Below the pieces are notes generated by a model. The model did no database searches. It saw only the letters and a list, made by a program, of their open reading frames with translations, and had not been told where the DNA came from. A stretch of 64,000 nucleotides of DNA from Archilochus colubris (Eukaryota; Chordata; Aves; Apodiformes; Trochilidae). The translations under genes and the position numbers were made by a program. Below, one piece after another: positions 10,479 through 23,402 of this stretch. Location: NCBI GenBank assembly GCA_023079485.1, contig CM041084.1, forward strand, positions 123,740,467 to 123,804,466, given 5' to 3'. Each line of letters starts with the position of its first letter. Within the stretch, counting starts at the first letter, position 1.

Positions 10479-12424
10479 TAAATTAAAAAATTCTTGAGAG
10501 TAAAACCATGACAAGGAAAATTACTAATCCATTTCCTCTATTTTACATTATTTTAGGTACATTGTGTGACTGAAAAACAATTTTAAAAAATTGAAATAGA
10601 AATGTCAGGATTAGCATATGGAAAAAATGAATTGGCAGTTGCTGCATAGGTTAATATTAGTTGGAGAAGATGACTTAGGATTCACTGGTTGAGTGATAAT
10701 AAAAAAAAAGGCAGAGATTTTAGACTCAAAAAACATATCTCTTTATCTGAGTATCAGCCACATTATTTGGGCCCTAGAGATTGCATGAGAATCATATCTG
10801 TCCACCAGCACTGTGATCTGACACTGGATCCTGGTGTTATTGTGTGTGTCTTTAGTGTAGATTTCCACACTTTGAATAAAAGAGTAGCAGGGTGTATCAA
10901 CAGAATAACCACATTTTAAACAGTTACATTGCATCTGATTTCTGTCTCTCATTAAACATGATCAACTACTCCTCCAAAAATTTACGTATTATTCCCTTCA
11001 CGAATGCGTCTATAAGTGTCATAATTGAATCTATAAAGTTTAATAAAGTAAAACTACATCCCAAACAGGAAAATTATCAGATAATATTCAGCATTTAGAA
11101 AATGCGTAGGAAATAGCAGTAACGATGATGAGAGGTTTAGAAAACATGGCCTGTGAGAACTAGATTTTTTAAAAACCTTAAAAAAATACAAAGGGTAGAG
11201 GTGGAAGCAAAAGATTAAAAAATATTGCAGTCAACAAATACATCACAAACACAATGAGTTTATTTTGTTTTTCATGCTCATGTTAGACAGGGTAAGAAGT
11301 AAGGGCCACAGATTGCAGTAACACAGATTCCTGCCTGGAATTCAGATTACACAATGAAGTTTATTAATGGAGAAAATAAATTATACTGAATGTACTTCCC
11401 ATGAATCTCCATCGTATCAATCTTTAAAAATCTGAACTACCCACAAAAAAACTACAGCATTCTCATTCTAAGTAACTGGCTCCTGAAATTCTTAAATGCA
11501 AATTAACATTAAACTTTTGAAAATATACCAAGTAAAAAGATGTATCAAAAGGCTGATGCATGCTCCTTATCCTGAGGGAATCTATTTCTGGTTTTCTTGC
11601 AGAGAGACCAACTTGTGCTCAGGTGGGTGTTTCTACTGTTCATTCAATTAGAATTGGTATTCAGATAGCTTTAGAGGAGCTGAAATCTACCAAAATTTGA
11701 GTGTATTTAAATGATCTAGTTCATATAAGAATTTTCTTTGACAAGCCCAGGCTTGTCTGTTAAACTTCCGTGCATTTTTGTCTCAGGTGCTGTTTTCATT
11801 AACCACTTCTATACATAACACTAAATACATTGTTCCACTTTTTGAATTATTTTACCATTAGGAACTGGCAGATCCAAAACTGAAGCCAGAATGGTGAATA
11901 TCTACCTTTCCTGGAGAAGCTGTTAACTCTTACATAACTTCACAGGAAAAAACAGAGAAAATATCACAAAGGTATTTCAAAACTGAAATGTTGTTTACAA
12001 TAATTCCTAAATCTCGAGAGGTTGGCTAATTCAAAGGCCTGTGCTAAGCCCCAGAATTCTTTCTAATGGGGGAGTGAGGCTGTCTGGATGAACAGTGTAC
12101 CTGTTTGTCAGCCAGAAATACTGTTCTGCCTACAAGCTTATTCACAAAAAACCCTCAGATATTTCTTGCATAAAACTACATCCCAGAGTATACCAATACT
12201 CTCATTTTACAACAGAACATTAGTCCACATAGGTTTGGTTTTTTAGCTTAAGGAAAATGTCATAGAGCTCTCTAGTCTCACCCATCTGTAGGCTTTTATA
12301 ATTCATTTTAGATGTTTAGAACATAGGTAAACATTGGTTTAGTGAAAAGATTGTTGCATTTGGTATTCATTAAATTATATTAGATGTTGCCACTGATTTA
12401 ATTTCTATTGCAGTCGCAGGAAAA
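10479..12424. other. AT-rich noncoding sequence
   Basis: No gene or recognised repeat. The short overlapping frames at 10.69-11.1 kb occur on both strands and show no domain. Confidence 0.5.
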
Positions 12425-12778
12425 AAATATATAAAGAAAAGCTTTTATTAGTTTCCTGCTCATTATTCCCTTCCATTAACCTTTCCTGCTCCTGTACCTC
12501 TGAGTCACAGCAACAGTGTGTGTCAGGTTTTGAGTAGGCAGTGTTCTATCAAGAAAGTCCTGAGGGCTCAAAGAGGGTAACATACAGGAAATGGACCTGA
12601 GCCAGATGATGAACACCATATCTCCCAAACCTGATTTCTACAGTGTCACTGTGCTATGACTCTAGAAATTTACTTCAGCCTGTGAACTTCCACAGTAGTG
12701 CCCCAGTTTCTTTTTGCTGTTGAGAAAGGAAGATGTGCTTCTTCACTAACTTCTGTTTTCATGAAGCTACTCACTTTC
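12425..12778 (-). other. Candidate terminal exon with poly(A) signal (speculative)
   Basis: On the minus strand an AG acceptor at 12780-12779 (after ATAATTTT) opens a 36-codon frame that ends in TAA at 12672-12670. The peptide is not recognised; it includes MKTEVSEEAHLPF and RNWGTTVEVHRLK. About 220 bases downstream on the minus strand lies AATAAA (plus coordinates 12449-12444). That would give a short 3' untranslated region if cleavage occurs near 12425. A second, more pyrimidine-rich acceptor (TTCCTTTCTCAACAG) lies inside this frame. Acceptor, stop and poly(A) signal in this order are suggestive, but each is common in AT-rich DNA. Confidence is low. Confidence 0.2.
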
Positions 12779-13582
12779 CTAAAATTATTTTTGGCATAAC
12801 TTTCACTGAGTGATATTAAAGCTAAAGGATTTTTAAAATTTTTAAAATTCTTTAAACGAAACAATATTTTCTCACACTAAGACCTGCAGGTTCCAGATAT
12901 TCAATATCTAGTAAATAAATCTGAACAACTTGGCCACTGTGCTCCCGATTCTGAGCTTTCAAAGTTCAGTTTCAAATTCAAATAACATTTCCATTCAATA
13001 GGTGCTCCAAGCTACCATGGCACTAGAAATTGAAAGAGCAACCTGCCTCATGTACCTATTGTTCACAGTATTTCTACTAAGGCAGCAAGGAAGAAAAGTG
13101 TATATTCTTGGAAAACAATGGGGAACAAAGATCAGGACGCGAAAGTTAGAGCACAGAATCTGAAACAAAGATGACAAGCAAAGATGGTAAGATAGTAAAA
13201 TTGTGGGAAGGGGATTTGAAGAGAATGAAATGTAAGGGAAAACTATGAGTCAAAAGCCTGTGGTGAATACTACAATTGATTCCTGCATTTTATAAGGAAG
13301 AAATGAAATGATGTGTCAGTGTGAATGTGAGTTTTTTCTAATTAAGGACATAAAATGAAAATGGGTAATTCTAGTCTACAAGAATATAGTTACTAATGTG
13401 TATGTGTATATACATGAGGAACTGTGGTGTGTGTATTGGGTTTATAGCTGGAATAAAAATTAAAGTTTTCAAGAGGCATGACAGATCACCTGATGACATT
13501 TTATGACCTATATTGTTCAAGAAGTAAAATTAAGTTGTTATAATGGTCTCCTCTTGTCCAACGACCTGAAATTAATACTTAG
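12779..13582. other. AT-rich noncoding sequence
   Basis: Nothing beyond ordinary AT-rich sequence is seen. A 60-codon minus-strand frame at 12995-13177 has no recognisable features. Confidence 0.45.
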
Positions 13583-13952
13583 AGAATCATAGAATCATAG
13601 AATTGTCCGGGTTGGAAGGGACCTCAGAGATCATCTAGTCCAACCCTTGACCCACCGGAGCAGTTGCTAGACCATGGCACTGAGTGCCACATCCAGTCTT
13701 TTTTTAAATGTCTCCAGGGACGGAGAATCTACCACCTCCCCGGGCAGTCCATTCCATAGCCCAATCACCCTCTCCGTGAAGAAATTCTTTCTAATATCTA
13801 ACCTAAACCTCCCCTGGCACAACTTAAGACTGTGTCCTCTTGTCTTGTTGAAGGTCGTCTGTGAAAAGAGTCCAGTTCCCACCTCGCTACAGCCTCCTTT
13901 CAGGTAGTTGTAGACAGCAATGAGGTCTCCCCTGAGCCTCCTCTTCTTCAGG
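13583..13952 (-). mobile_element. CR1 LINE, 3' end, 5'-truncated
   Basis: A second minus-strand CR1 copy in the same orientation as that at 10.0 kb. The 3' end at the left has AATCATAG repeated twice and then GGGTTGGAAGGGACC. The segments for [10 protein letters not shown] and [19 protein letters not shown] are visible in reverse. The minus-strand frame 13667-14128 is open through the CR1 and about 175 bases into unrelated flank, so its 153 codons are part CR1 tail and part chance. The CR1 match stops near 13952, where CTTCTTCAGG runs into non-CR1 sequence. Confidence 0.95.
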
Positions 13953-16900
13953 CAACATCCAATAAGAGGTAACATCCAATAGAAAAAATAGTAGATCACT
14001 TCTTCCTGTCTTGGATATGAGGCTGCTGGAGTGGACATGCTACACCTCTGGTTTGGTAAGCTGGGAGAGGATATCAGATGCTGACTTTTCAGTATTTTCC
14101 CTAAAGCTCTCTCCTTAATCATCTCCACCAGTAAACTGCTGGAGTACTTGTTTGGATAGATGTTCTGCTAGACCTGCTTTGGTTTTATGTTATTTTTTTC
14201 CTCTTTTTCATTTGTTATGAGACCAGGGTACAAAACTAAATTACAACTTGGAGAGCACAGATCATCTCTAGTGTTATATTGGACATAACAGATTTTGAAC
14301 AGCTTTGATCATGCAGTATGTTGGCTTTCATATTGGTTTTCACAATACAGTGGTAGAGATCACTTTGTGTCAGATAAATAGGAACAGGATTTGTCATGCT
14401 GGTCATGAAAAATACATAAGCAATATTATAAAAAATAAATCCAACAAATTTTAAAATTACATCCCGCTGTTTTGACTAATATAAGAAAATAATATCTTTA
14501 AATTCTGAGCAGGTTATTGCAGAACACTAGGACCATTGGCAATACATTGGAAAGCAAGAGAAAATTAGGTTTATTTTTCCTATAAGATAAAGTTAATTGG
14601 GATTAATTAATCTGGGATTTTTATAGCCTTAAATGCCTATTTTAGTCAGCTAAGACTTGCATACCTGAAGAGAACAATTGGAACAATGAGCCATTGTTAT
14701 ATGATTAAGACCTTCCCAGATGTTGATTTTCTTAGTTTTGCAGCAACGTTCTACCAGAAGTAAGGTTTTTTACTTCATAAAATGAAGAAAATTATCCATT
14801 TGAGTTAATAAGGCAGAAGAAAGATTCCCTAAAGGGAATGGCCAGTTCTTTTTGAAAAGAACATAAATTTCTGTATTTAGATTCCTGCGTTTCAGGATCC
14901 TAATATCTGGAGGGGAATCTAGCTTCCACTCCAATCAGGTGCTTTCTTTAGATGCAACATCTGCAGGTTTCTGGACCAAGTGGAGCCTTTTCACTGGTCC
15001 ATAACCAATGACAAAAAATGTCAACTTGGAACTTCCTGTGCCTTCCAATCCAGTCACATGCCCTTCATGTAGTAATAACTTCAGATTACCTTGACTGTTC
15101 ATTACTCTCAATTTAGTTATTGATGTTTTACTTCCAGTGAAATTATAACAAACACATACTTATGATAATAAAATTATACTTTCTTGCTTAAGCAGAAGTG
15201 TGATTTATTTTTATTCTTCAAGACTTGATTTTCCTGATTGATACATAGTTAAAACCTGCAGCTTATTGGAAAGCAGAGAGCTGTCATTATAGAAAAAAAA
15301 TCAGTACCATTAAAAATGAAATTTGTATCTAATAATTAGGTTAATCAAGAACTCAAATAAACAAAACAAAACAAATAAAACCCCACAAAATGTCTGCTTT
15401 TATAATTGCAAAATGGTATAGGATTTTTGTTTGTGTGTGTTTGGTTGGTTTTGTTGGGGGTTCTTTTGGTTGTTTTGTTTGTTTTTTTAATGAATGAATC
15501 TAATGCTTTAAAAAAATTAATGAGAGTACAGGTAAAAGTACAAGTTACCTTATTTCAGGGATACAGATAAAATTACATTAAAATATGATACATTGATAGC
15601 AAGCAAATCAGCTTGCTGGATGCCACTATACAGTAATGCTGCAGTATTATATTGTAACTGTAAAGTTTCATGCTGACATATACACTCCTGCCTAGGTGCA
15701 AAATTGTAGTTCTACTAAGCCATATGCAAATCTCCACTGATCATCTTGTGGAAACTTAGCAGCATTCCACACAATAGTCAGTTGACATGTGCTGGGCAAC
15801 CCACAGCTTCTTACTTTGTCCTAGCATTTCTCTTTCCAGTGTAGACCTTATCCTCTTTGTTACTCCTTCATTGCTCATGATGTTATTTTTTTGTTTAGAT
15901 GTTTAGAAAGCAAAGGCTTGAACATTGTACAACCAAGCACTACTTCATTATGCTACTTTTAAGTCTAGAGAACTGGAATTATGATAGAATGATGCACTTC
16001 CAGAAACAAATTAGAAAATGTGGAACCTTGGCAACTCACTCATCACTGTTTTATCAAGGAAAAAAAAAGAAGGTAGATCTCTATGGAATGGATTCTAAAG
16101 TAAAGGTAACTGGCTCTAAAGCTGGAGCATGATGAAAGTGAAAGACTGAGATAAAAGGAAAACAGAGGAGCAAAGTACCAGAATGAATATGTAGCAAAAA
16201 TCAAGTGTTTTACTACAGCATTATGTAAATTTAAAAAGCAAGCAAAACAAATGTATGAGAGCAATATATGTGTCTGTGACTGCAGTGACAAGTATTTGAT
16301 CTGGTGTTGGAAACTTCCCAAGAAAAGCATACACCTGCAGTGAAATTGTGTCCTCACACAGTTTTGTTGATAAGAATGTTTACACTTACAATGAAATCTG
16401 CTGTTATTATAACCACATTGTGCCTGATTTTTTGTAAGTCTATGAAATCTAAAACCAGCAGCAATGCTATCTAAACAAATTATTCTTTCTCACATTAGTG
16501 AGACTAATAGCTTGATATAGGTCAGTGATTTTATTTAATAAGCTCCATAAGTCTTCAAGTAATTAACCTTTAAAAACCTATGACTGGCATGAGTCTTTGT
16601 GCACTGCATTTTAACTCAAGTAAATACTTGTGGCTAAACTGTACCTTTCAAGTGAGTTAACACTGGGAAAACTATTAGATTCTTAAATATGCCATTGTGC
16701 TGTGGAAATCTGAGTTCATCTTACTTCATTAGTTCTTTTTTCCACAAGATTATTGCAGAAACAGAAAGATGGCAGGTGAATTTAGAGATTAATCCATTAG
16801 ACTCTACATGCTTCCATTTCAAAGTTTGTTAATTTTCTTTCTCCTTTGTCAGTTTTAATTTTTCACTAAAACCATAATGAAATAATTGCATCAGTGTCTA

Positions 16901-19120
16901 AATTCTGCTGCATAGTCAAGGTTTTAGTGCAGGTATAAAATTGGCTTTTGGATTCAACTGACACTGGTTAAATGATTAGACAGTAGCACATGTTGAGACA
17001 AGGCTCCCGACATGTCAAATTAAATCCAAATCAAAATTAGTTCATCACAGTTTACGTTTATGCACACTGGTAACATATCTTGTAAAATATCTATAAAGCT
17101 ACTGTTTGCAAGATATTACAATGAAATATAATCATAGCCTTTGGAAACCAATGGCAAGGAATTATAAACAGTGACAATTTTTAGGCTCAGACTTTGACAT
17201 ATGTTTTCCTTCTAGTGACTCACTGCCTCTTTTATAAAAGGACTTTACAAAGCACCTGTCTGTCACATTAATATTCCATGCAATGATTACGTACCAGGAC
17301 TATCAAAGTCATTCTAACCTTTTAGAACTCTCTTTGGCTAGTTTCCAACATTAGTCATAAAACCAGTACAAAGTATACTTCCATTCAGCCTTTTACAGCT
17401 AATAAAAAAAATTAGAACATTTAATTCACACTCTGACAACCTTACAGAAGAGAGTGCAGGCAGACTTATTCTCAAGACTTTTGTAGAGGGTCATGAGATT
17501 GAATTCCAAAGCTAATCTATACACGTAATGAATATAACATCTTTCTTTCTGAAAATAGCTATGAAAACAGAAGGATCACATATTCATTTGGGTAACTGAA
17601 AATAAATGGCAGAGCAGTGATAGCAAACTGTATTCCTGTAAGTCTTACTGCTGTAGACAGAGACAGATTTTGAAATGCATTTAAACATGAAGACAAGGAG
17701 ATTAAATGCTAGTAAGACCTTCTATTGAGATAGCTAACCTTCACAGAAAAGAGTGGGGTTTAATTTAGACATTTTAATAATATTATCCAGAGCTCTTATA
17801 TATAGAATAATCACATTGGCATTAATATGTTTACCTTTATGAGTATGGATTACTCAGAAAATTAAGAGTTGTTGAATTGAGACTTTGATTTTTAACATGT
17901 AAGTAATTTTAAGATGGATTAATTAAAGATCCATTAAGGTTGTCAAATAATTCCCAATGTCTTCAATGGAATCTGAGCTAAGTCTACAAATGAAAATGAA
18001 ATATTTGCTCTAAAAGAGGCAACAGAAGCATTCATGATTATAAATATTTACCCTACTTATGAGCTGTCCAAATTAGGTTAAATGTATTGCTTCTGCTTAG
18101 CTTAGGCTCTCTGGGCTCCCTTCAATTCATGCATCTGTGTATGCTGTGTAACAGTGCTGTTCAGCCAGAAAATTATGCCACACAGCATCACATTTCAACA
18201 ACTGATACACTGCATGGTGGCTAAACTGTTCTTAAGCTATTTGCCACTTGGTGCTTCACCACTGAATTCACCAGGAGCCAAAACATTTAAGGAAAAACAG
18301 GTGTCTTAACTTCATTCTCAGCTTTTTCTTACTGCTTTGCTGATATTGGACTATTTTGTTGCTGAATGAAGCAAAAAGAGTAATTCCTATCTATGAGTTA
18401 GCACTTTATATAAAGTAGGTCAGTATCAAACCAATCAAAATATTAAGGAGACCAAGGAACAAAAACTTGAAGTGGCTGGTTCCAAATTATTCAGACAGCC
18501 TAAAGAAAAAAGCAAACAGGTGATTTCATATTATTGTAAAGTGTCAGCATCAGGAGCTTCAAAAGCCAAGCTTTTGTCATTCTGAAGGCAAAACCCCCAA
18601 ATAATATATTGCTAGTTTTTTGAGAAGTTCAAATATGTGGAGTATTTTTATACACAAGCTAAGATATTTTCCAAGGTGTCTGAATTTGGGTCCCTTCTGG
18701 ATAGCACACAGAACCAAGATGTATCAAGGTGTATCCAACAGACATAAGAAATTAAATTCATATAAAATTCACTTTTTGGTATTAATATTTTTCTCTATTA
18801 GAAATTACAGATACAACAAAAATAGAATAAATAGAATAAACAGGAATAGAATTTTCAAGGGCAAATATCTTTACAAGAGAAAATATCTTCATCTCACTGA
18901 GGGTTTTTTTAGGAAGGTTTCTGCATGAGTGTAATGCATAGTATAACGGCATTCTTTAATGATAAACATTTGGTTGTAGTACTTTTTCCTATGTGCTCTG
19001 TAGTGAGTATTTTCTGCCAGTCTATGGTAGGAGTTTAATTTTTTTCACTTGCTTTACTAAACCTTTTGTAGTAGATTTAGTATCTTACATTTCTCTTCCA
19101 AGAACAGTAGTAAAAAATTT
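13953..19120. other. AT-rich noncoding sequence with simple repeats
   Basis: No gene is supported over about 5 kb. Local features are a CAAAA/CAAAT-type run near 15357-15383 and a G/T-rich simple stretch near 15426-15488. The segment 18040-18200 has mixed composition and several ATTATG/ATGCAT motifs; nothing more specific can be said without cross-species alignment. Confidence 0.5.
15426..15488. repeat. G/T-rich low-complexity stretch
   Basis: Composed almost only of G and T, with TTTGT, GTGTG and TTGGTTG units; it lies 40 bases after an A/C-rich run at 15357-15383. Confidence 0.8.
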
Positions 19121-19124
19121 GTTA

Positions 19125-19568
19125 AATGACTCCAGAGAAGGGTCACAGGGATGATCAGAGAGATGGAGCACCTCTCCTATGAAGACAGGCTGAGAGAGTT
19201 GGGGTTATTCAGTCTGGAGAGTAGAAGGCTCCAAGGTCACCTTATTGCAGCCTTACAGTCTCTGAAGGTGCCTACAAGAAAGCTGGTGAGAGACTTTTTA
19301 GGATGTCAGGGAGTGATAGGACTAGGGGGAATGGATTAAGACTAGAGGAGAGTATATTTAGATTGGAAGTTCTTCTCCATGAGGGTGGTGAGACACTGGA
19401 ACAGGTTGCCCAGAGAGGTGGTGAAAGTTCCATCCCTGGAAGCTTTTAAGGCCAGGCTGGATGGGGCTCTGAGCAACCTGAGCTAGTGGGAGGTGTCCCT
19501 GCCCATGGCAGAGGGGTTGGAACTAGATGATCTTAAAGGTCCCTTCCAACCCTGAAAACTGAGAGAAT
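19125..19568 (+). mobile_element. CR1 LINE, 3' end, plus strand
   Basis: A plus-strand 5'-truncated CR1 copy. The segment at 19151-19230 reads [22 protein letters not shown], close to the conserved CR1 block [17 protein letters not shown]. Downstream blocks include CTGGAACAGGTTGCCCAGAGAGG (19396-19418) and GATGATCTTAAAGGTCCCTTCCAACCC (about 19527-19553). The frame is broken by a stop at about 19337 and by a deletion after 19262. The 3' tail lacks clean ATTCTATGAT units. Orientation is opposite to the 10.0 and 13.6 kb copies. Confidence 0.95.
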
Positions 19569-19588
19569 AAATACCTTAGAGGTGTTTA

Positions 19589-19665
19589 ATTTTTCTTTTA
19601 TTTTCTTTTATTTTCTTTTTTTTCATATTTATTTTCTTTTATTTTTTTATTTTCTTCTATTTTCT
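19589..19665. repeat. (TTTTA/TTTTC)n low-complexity tract
   Basis: A pyrimidine-rich stretch of TTTTC and TTTTA units of about 77 bases, 20 bases after the CR1 tail. Confidence 0.85.
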
Positions 19666-22617
19666 CTTGGAGTTCAGTTTGGGTTCTGAAGCAGAAACTC
19701 TGATAATGCTGGCTTCAACCTGGCTTTCTGTTTTTCTGTCTTCCAGAGCTGAGGAGTTGATCTTCAGCAAAAATTGTGACTTCTGGGACCTTCAGCCCTT
19801 AGCTCAGCACCTCAGGGTGACAAGGACTTGTGTGTTTAGCTGAGCCTTTTTCAGAGCCTGAGAGGTTGCATACAAAATATTTTGCAGTCAACGAACTGTA
19901 ATTTTCTTACAGATAAATATTAATCTCGAATGTACCCTATTGCTACAACTTAGAAAAGGTAAAAAACAAAATGAAAGCATGTTAAACATTCTGCTTCCTT
20001 CACTGAGAAGTGACTTTTCTTCATAAGCTCAAGGACGATTAAGACAAAATGACCCAATCTGAATTAAAACATACATACAAAGATTTAATGCTCTATAACA
20101 AGAATGTGATGGTTAAATTAAATTCTCCTGACTGTCCTGTGCCTTTTTGATGTAAACAGGCTTGTTCCCCTATTACAAACTTCTTAATAAACTCTTATGA
20201 TTTACCAAGGTACTTAAATATGTGGTTAATTTGAAGCACTTAAGTTAACCAATTCATTGAAATGACACTTCACTTATCCTTTTAAGTTGTCCTTTCTGAG
20301 TTGTAGCCTGAAAGTGAGCCTTTTCACAAAGCATGTTTTTAAGATGTTATAGCTCCCTGCAAGGTGCTGATCACTCTGCACTGCATCACCAGAAGAGCAT
20401 ATTCTCAAATTTTCTTATTTGAGAAGTGTTCAGCACTGGTAGGAACAAATCTACCCTCTATCAGTCAGCAAAATCAAGGCCTGATTTACATGTGTCTGCC
20501 TGCCTTCACAGTTTGAAGCAATTTTGTGCTCACAAATCATTGACCTGAATTCATGTGCCTAAAGTGAATGTGAGCACAAATATTAGCTGTTATCTAATCA
20601 CCCAAATAATATTTTCACCTGTCATGAATTATGCATGCAGAAATTCAAGCTCAATTATTTGTCTATGCAAAGCGAATACACACACACACACACACAAAAA
20701 GACTATTTCTTAAAATCTAGGACAAGATGTTAAATTCACTGTATTTTATGCAACAAATACTGACTCGTCAGAATATTGAATATTTTATGTCTGGGTAAGA
20801 CCTTATGCTTAAAAGTGGTAAAATATCGTTTAATACAATATTACTCACATAATAGCAGGATAATGTTTCTTGGCTGAATTCTGAAAATTTTGAATATATT
20901 TGGTAAACTTAGAGAAGACAATGGACTGTCATTAAAGAGGACATATTTTTGTATTTGTGTGTACAATTGATTGTGTTTAAAAATAAGACCTTTAAAAATA
21001 TTGCTACAATCTAGGCATAAAGAAAAGAGTCAGAAATCTTTAAGTAAAATAGTGAAAAATAGCAGAATAAGTCCCTGAGCTAGGGAACTAAAATATTCCA
21101 GAAGAAAGAGCTAAAATGAGCTATGGTCTTCTGTCTTTTTTTCCTTTGGTCTACCTGTTATTGCAAATGGACATATTTAACAGTATGAAACTAGGAAACA
21201 TTTTTCTATAATTTCATCACATGTATGACTGTTAAGGGAGTAAGTTAAAATAATGCCTATTACCAGATAAGACAGGGGAAAAGAATTATGTAGGACCTCA
21301 TGCTTTAACATTTGACAAGGGGAAATCAAGAAGAAGAAATAACTGCACAAGTAGGAGAGGTGGAGAAACTTACACAAAATCCTATTCAGTCCCTACAAAA
21401 GAATGTAAAACTAACAATCAAACAAAGAAAAACGAAAACTTTGCAAAAAAAGGATTCTGCATTTCTTGAGCTGTGAAGTTGAATCTCTGACATCCTACCT
21501 TTGCATCCTGCTCACTTCCCTGCTACAAGTTCACAGGAAGATCCTGCTGATTGAAATGATAGGATCTAATTTTAGTAGGGAGAATAAACCTGGCCATTCA
21601 GTGTCTGTTAATGACTAAGTGAAAAACATTCTCAAAGTAGCAACTCACTTCTTTGTATTCTGAAACAATCTGAAGAGAGGGTTTTGACTTTAGACATATG
21701 AGAGGCATAGCTGAGCAAACATGACCCAGATTCACACTTTTCTGTACTGTTTTCTGTGCTTATTTTCCATGATGCACAGTGAGCAGTCTAAGCTGTTCTA
21801 AAAGAGCTACTTACAGTGACACAAGGAGCTGAGTTGAAAACATTCCAATAAAAATATTTTTCATTGTTTGCAAAAAAATGGCCACCAGAAACAGTAATCA
21901 TTATTTTGAATTTTGAACCATGATAGACTTTAAAATTAACATATGAATTAGAATTTTTTTTCTCCATATCCTCCCAAATACATATCCATTTACTGGAAGG
22001 GTGTATAAGTACTTCAAGTCTAAACAGGAGAGGAAGAATTTAGTCTGTGCTATTTTAAGTTCAGAGAAATCTTTAGGCAGAGCAAAACACCCTAGTAATC
22101 ACCAAAGATGAAACAGAAGTGCTTCAAAGAAGTAAATTTGCAGTTTTCAGACTTTTTCATTTAAGAAAATGTCCTTAAAGTCCTTGAATTTTGAATCTTG
22201 CATCAGCTAGCTGCCTGCAGCAATCCCCTGGGCCTGCTTTTCAGATGCTCTCAGGTTCGGATCTATAGTAACACTGCTTCGTATCACAAACACAAACAGC
22301 TTTTCTTGCATATTTATCTCATTGCTATCTTGGAAACTGTATGCACAGCACAATAGCTTTTCAAATATTGATGGAATATTCAGTTGTTGTGTTATCTCCC
22401 CCATAGCACTCCGTCGGAAAGAAGTACAAACATTTTTAGCCTTTGCTTACTATCATATATACCTGTTTTGTACTTTTAATACACATATTCAAAGCTACTT
22501 AACAGCCGAATTACAAATAACTGACCAAAAATAAGTTCTTAAATCCTCTGAAAGAAATAGGCCAAATTTTCAAAGGCACGTGACTCTGTATTGCTGAATA
22601 TAATATTATGGCCAGAT
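19666..22617. other. AT-rich noncoding sequence
   Basis: No gene seen. A (CA)n run lies at 20677-20695. The segment 20400-20670 looks different from bulk AT-rich DNA: few homopolymers, mixed composition, and TCTAATCACC, TGAATTATGCATGCAG and CTCAATTATTTG motifs. It may be a conserved noncoding element, but only alignment can show that. Confidence 0.45.
20677..20695. repeat. (CA)n microsatellite
   Basis: About nine uninterrupted CA units followed by a short A run. Confidence 0.9.
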
Positions 22618-22618
22618 C

Positions 22619-22798
22619 ACTGAATCACAGAATTATTGAGGCTGGAAAAAAAAACTCTGAGATCATCAAGTCCAGTCTATGACCTCAAACTACCACACTG
22701 GCTAGACCATGGCACTAAGTGCCACATCCAGACTTTCCTTAAAGACCTCCTGGGATAGCGACTTCACCACTTCCCTGAGCAGTCCATTATGCAGATTT
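22619..22798 (-). mobile_element. CR1 LINE 3' fragment, old
   Basis: A short, diverged CR1 3' end on the minus strand. The left end has TGAATCACAGAATTATTGAGG (a worn form of the AATCATAGAAT tail plus GGGTTGGA). Then follow GAGATCATCAAGTCCAG, GACCATGGCACTAAGTGCC and CATCCAGACTTTCC, all in CR1 order. An A8 expansion replaces part of the GGAAGGGACC block. Confidence 0.9.
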
Positions 22799-23264
22799 AC
22801 CAGGACAGACTTGATCAGAACTTCACCTCTCAAATTACATGGCTAGTGCAGCACATATTTCTACAGAGTACAATATGATTGTATGATTGTGCAACCTTTT
22901 CCTCCAGGTCTACTTGTTTTAGAGATATGTTCATCCTTTATCATAGTTACAGGTGTATAACATAGGATCTAGTACCTGGTAAAAGCACCTTTGTTTGTTT
23001 GAGAGTCAACCAATTCAGTTAAGATTCCAGAAGACAATTATTTTCTGCATTTAAAAATGCAGAATTGCCTACTGTTCTTTATGGTTTCTATTTGCTGCTC
23101 TTGAAGAGTCTAGTCCTGGGTGTGAGTCCCAGAAGTATTGTTTGCCACCTGTTAATGAAATGAAAATCACAGGATAGCTTAAATGGCATGTGCTGTCTAT
23201 GTTTGGACATCTGAATCAAGCTCTTGGTACTTGATTTCCTCTTATAGTTAATTAATATTACACT
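22799..23264. other. Noncoding sequence between two CR1 fragments
   Basis: No gene or repeat recognised in this 466-base interval. Confidence 0.45.
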
Positions 23265-23402
23265 CTGGATGTGGTGTTTGGGGATATGGTATAGTCATGG
23301 GTCATCATAAACAGGGTAATAGGATTAGGACAGGATTCGATTTGATGACTTTGATCCAGCCTGATCAGTTCTATGATTCTATAATTCTATATTTCTATGA
23401 AT
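23265..23402 (+). mobile_element. CR1 LINE 3' tail, old, plus strand
   Basis: A worn CR1 3' end on the plus strand. It starts with GGATGTGGTGTTTGGGGATATGGT (the family's GTGGTG-TTAGGGA-ATGG-type block). Then come GGATTCGATTTGATGACTTTGATCC in place of the usual GGACT-GATGATCTT block, and a tail of TTCTATGATTCTATAATTCTATATTTCTATGA at about 23368-23400. The tail of four imperfect octamer-like units is the firmest evidence. Confidence 0.8.

Noticed and set aside
13667..14128. Minus-strand ORF of 153 codons
   Set aside because: Its C-terminal part is the CR1 ORF2 tail, and its N-terminal part is unrelated flank that happens to be open.
15080..15130. Minus-strand donor CAAG/GTAATC with a 15-codon open segment
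   Set aside because: No usable acceptor with a pyrimidine tract lies upstream.
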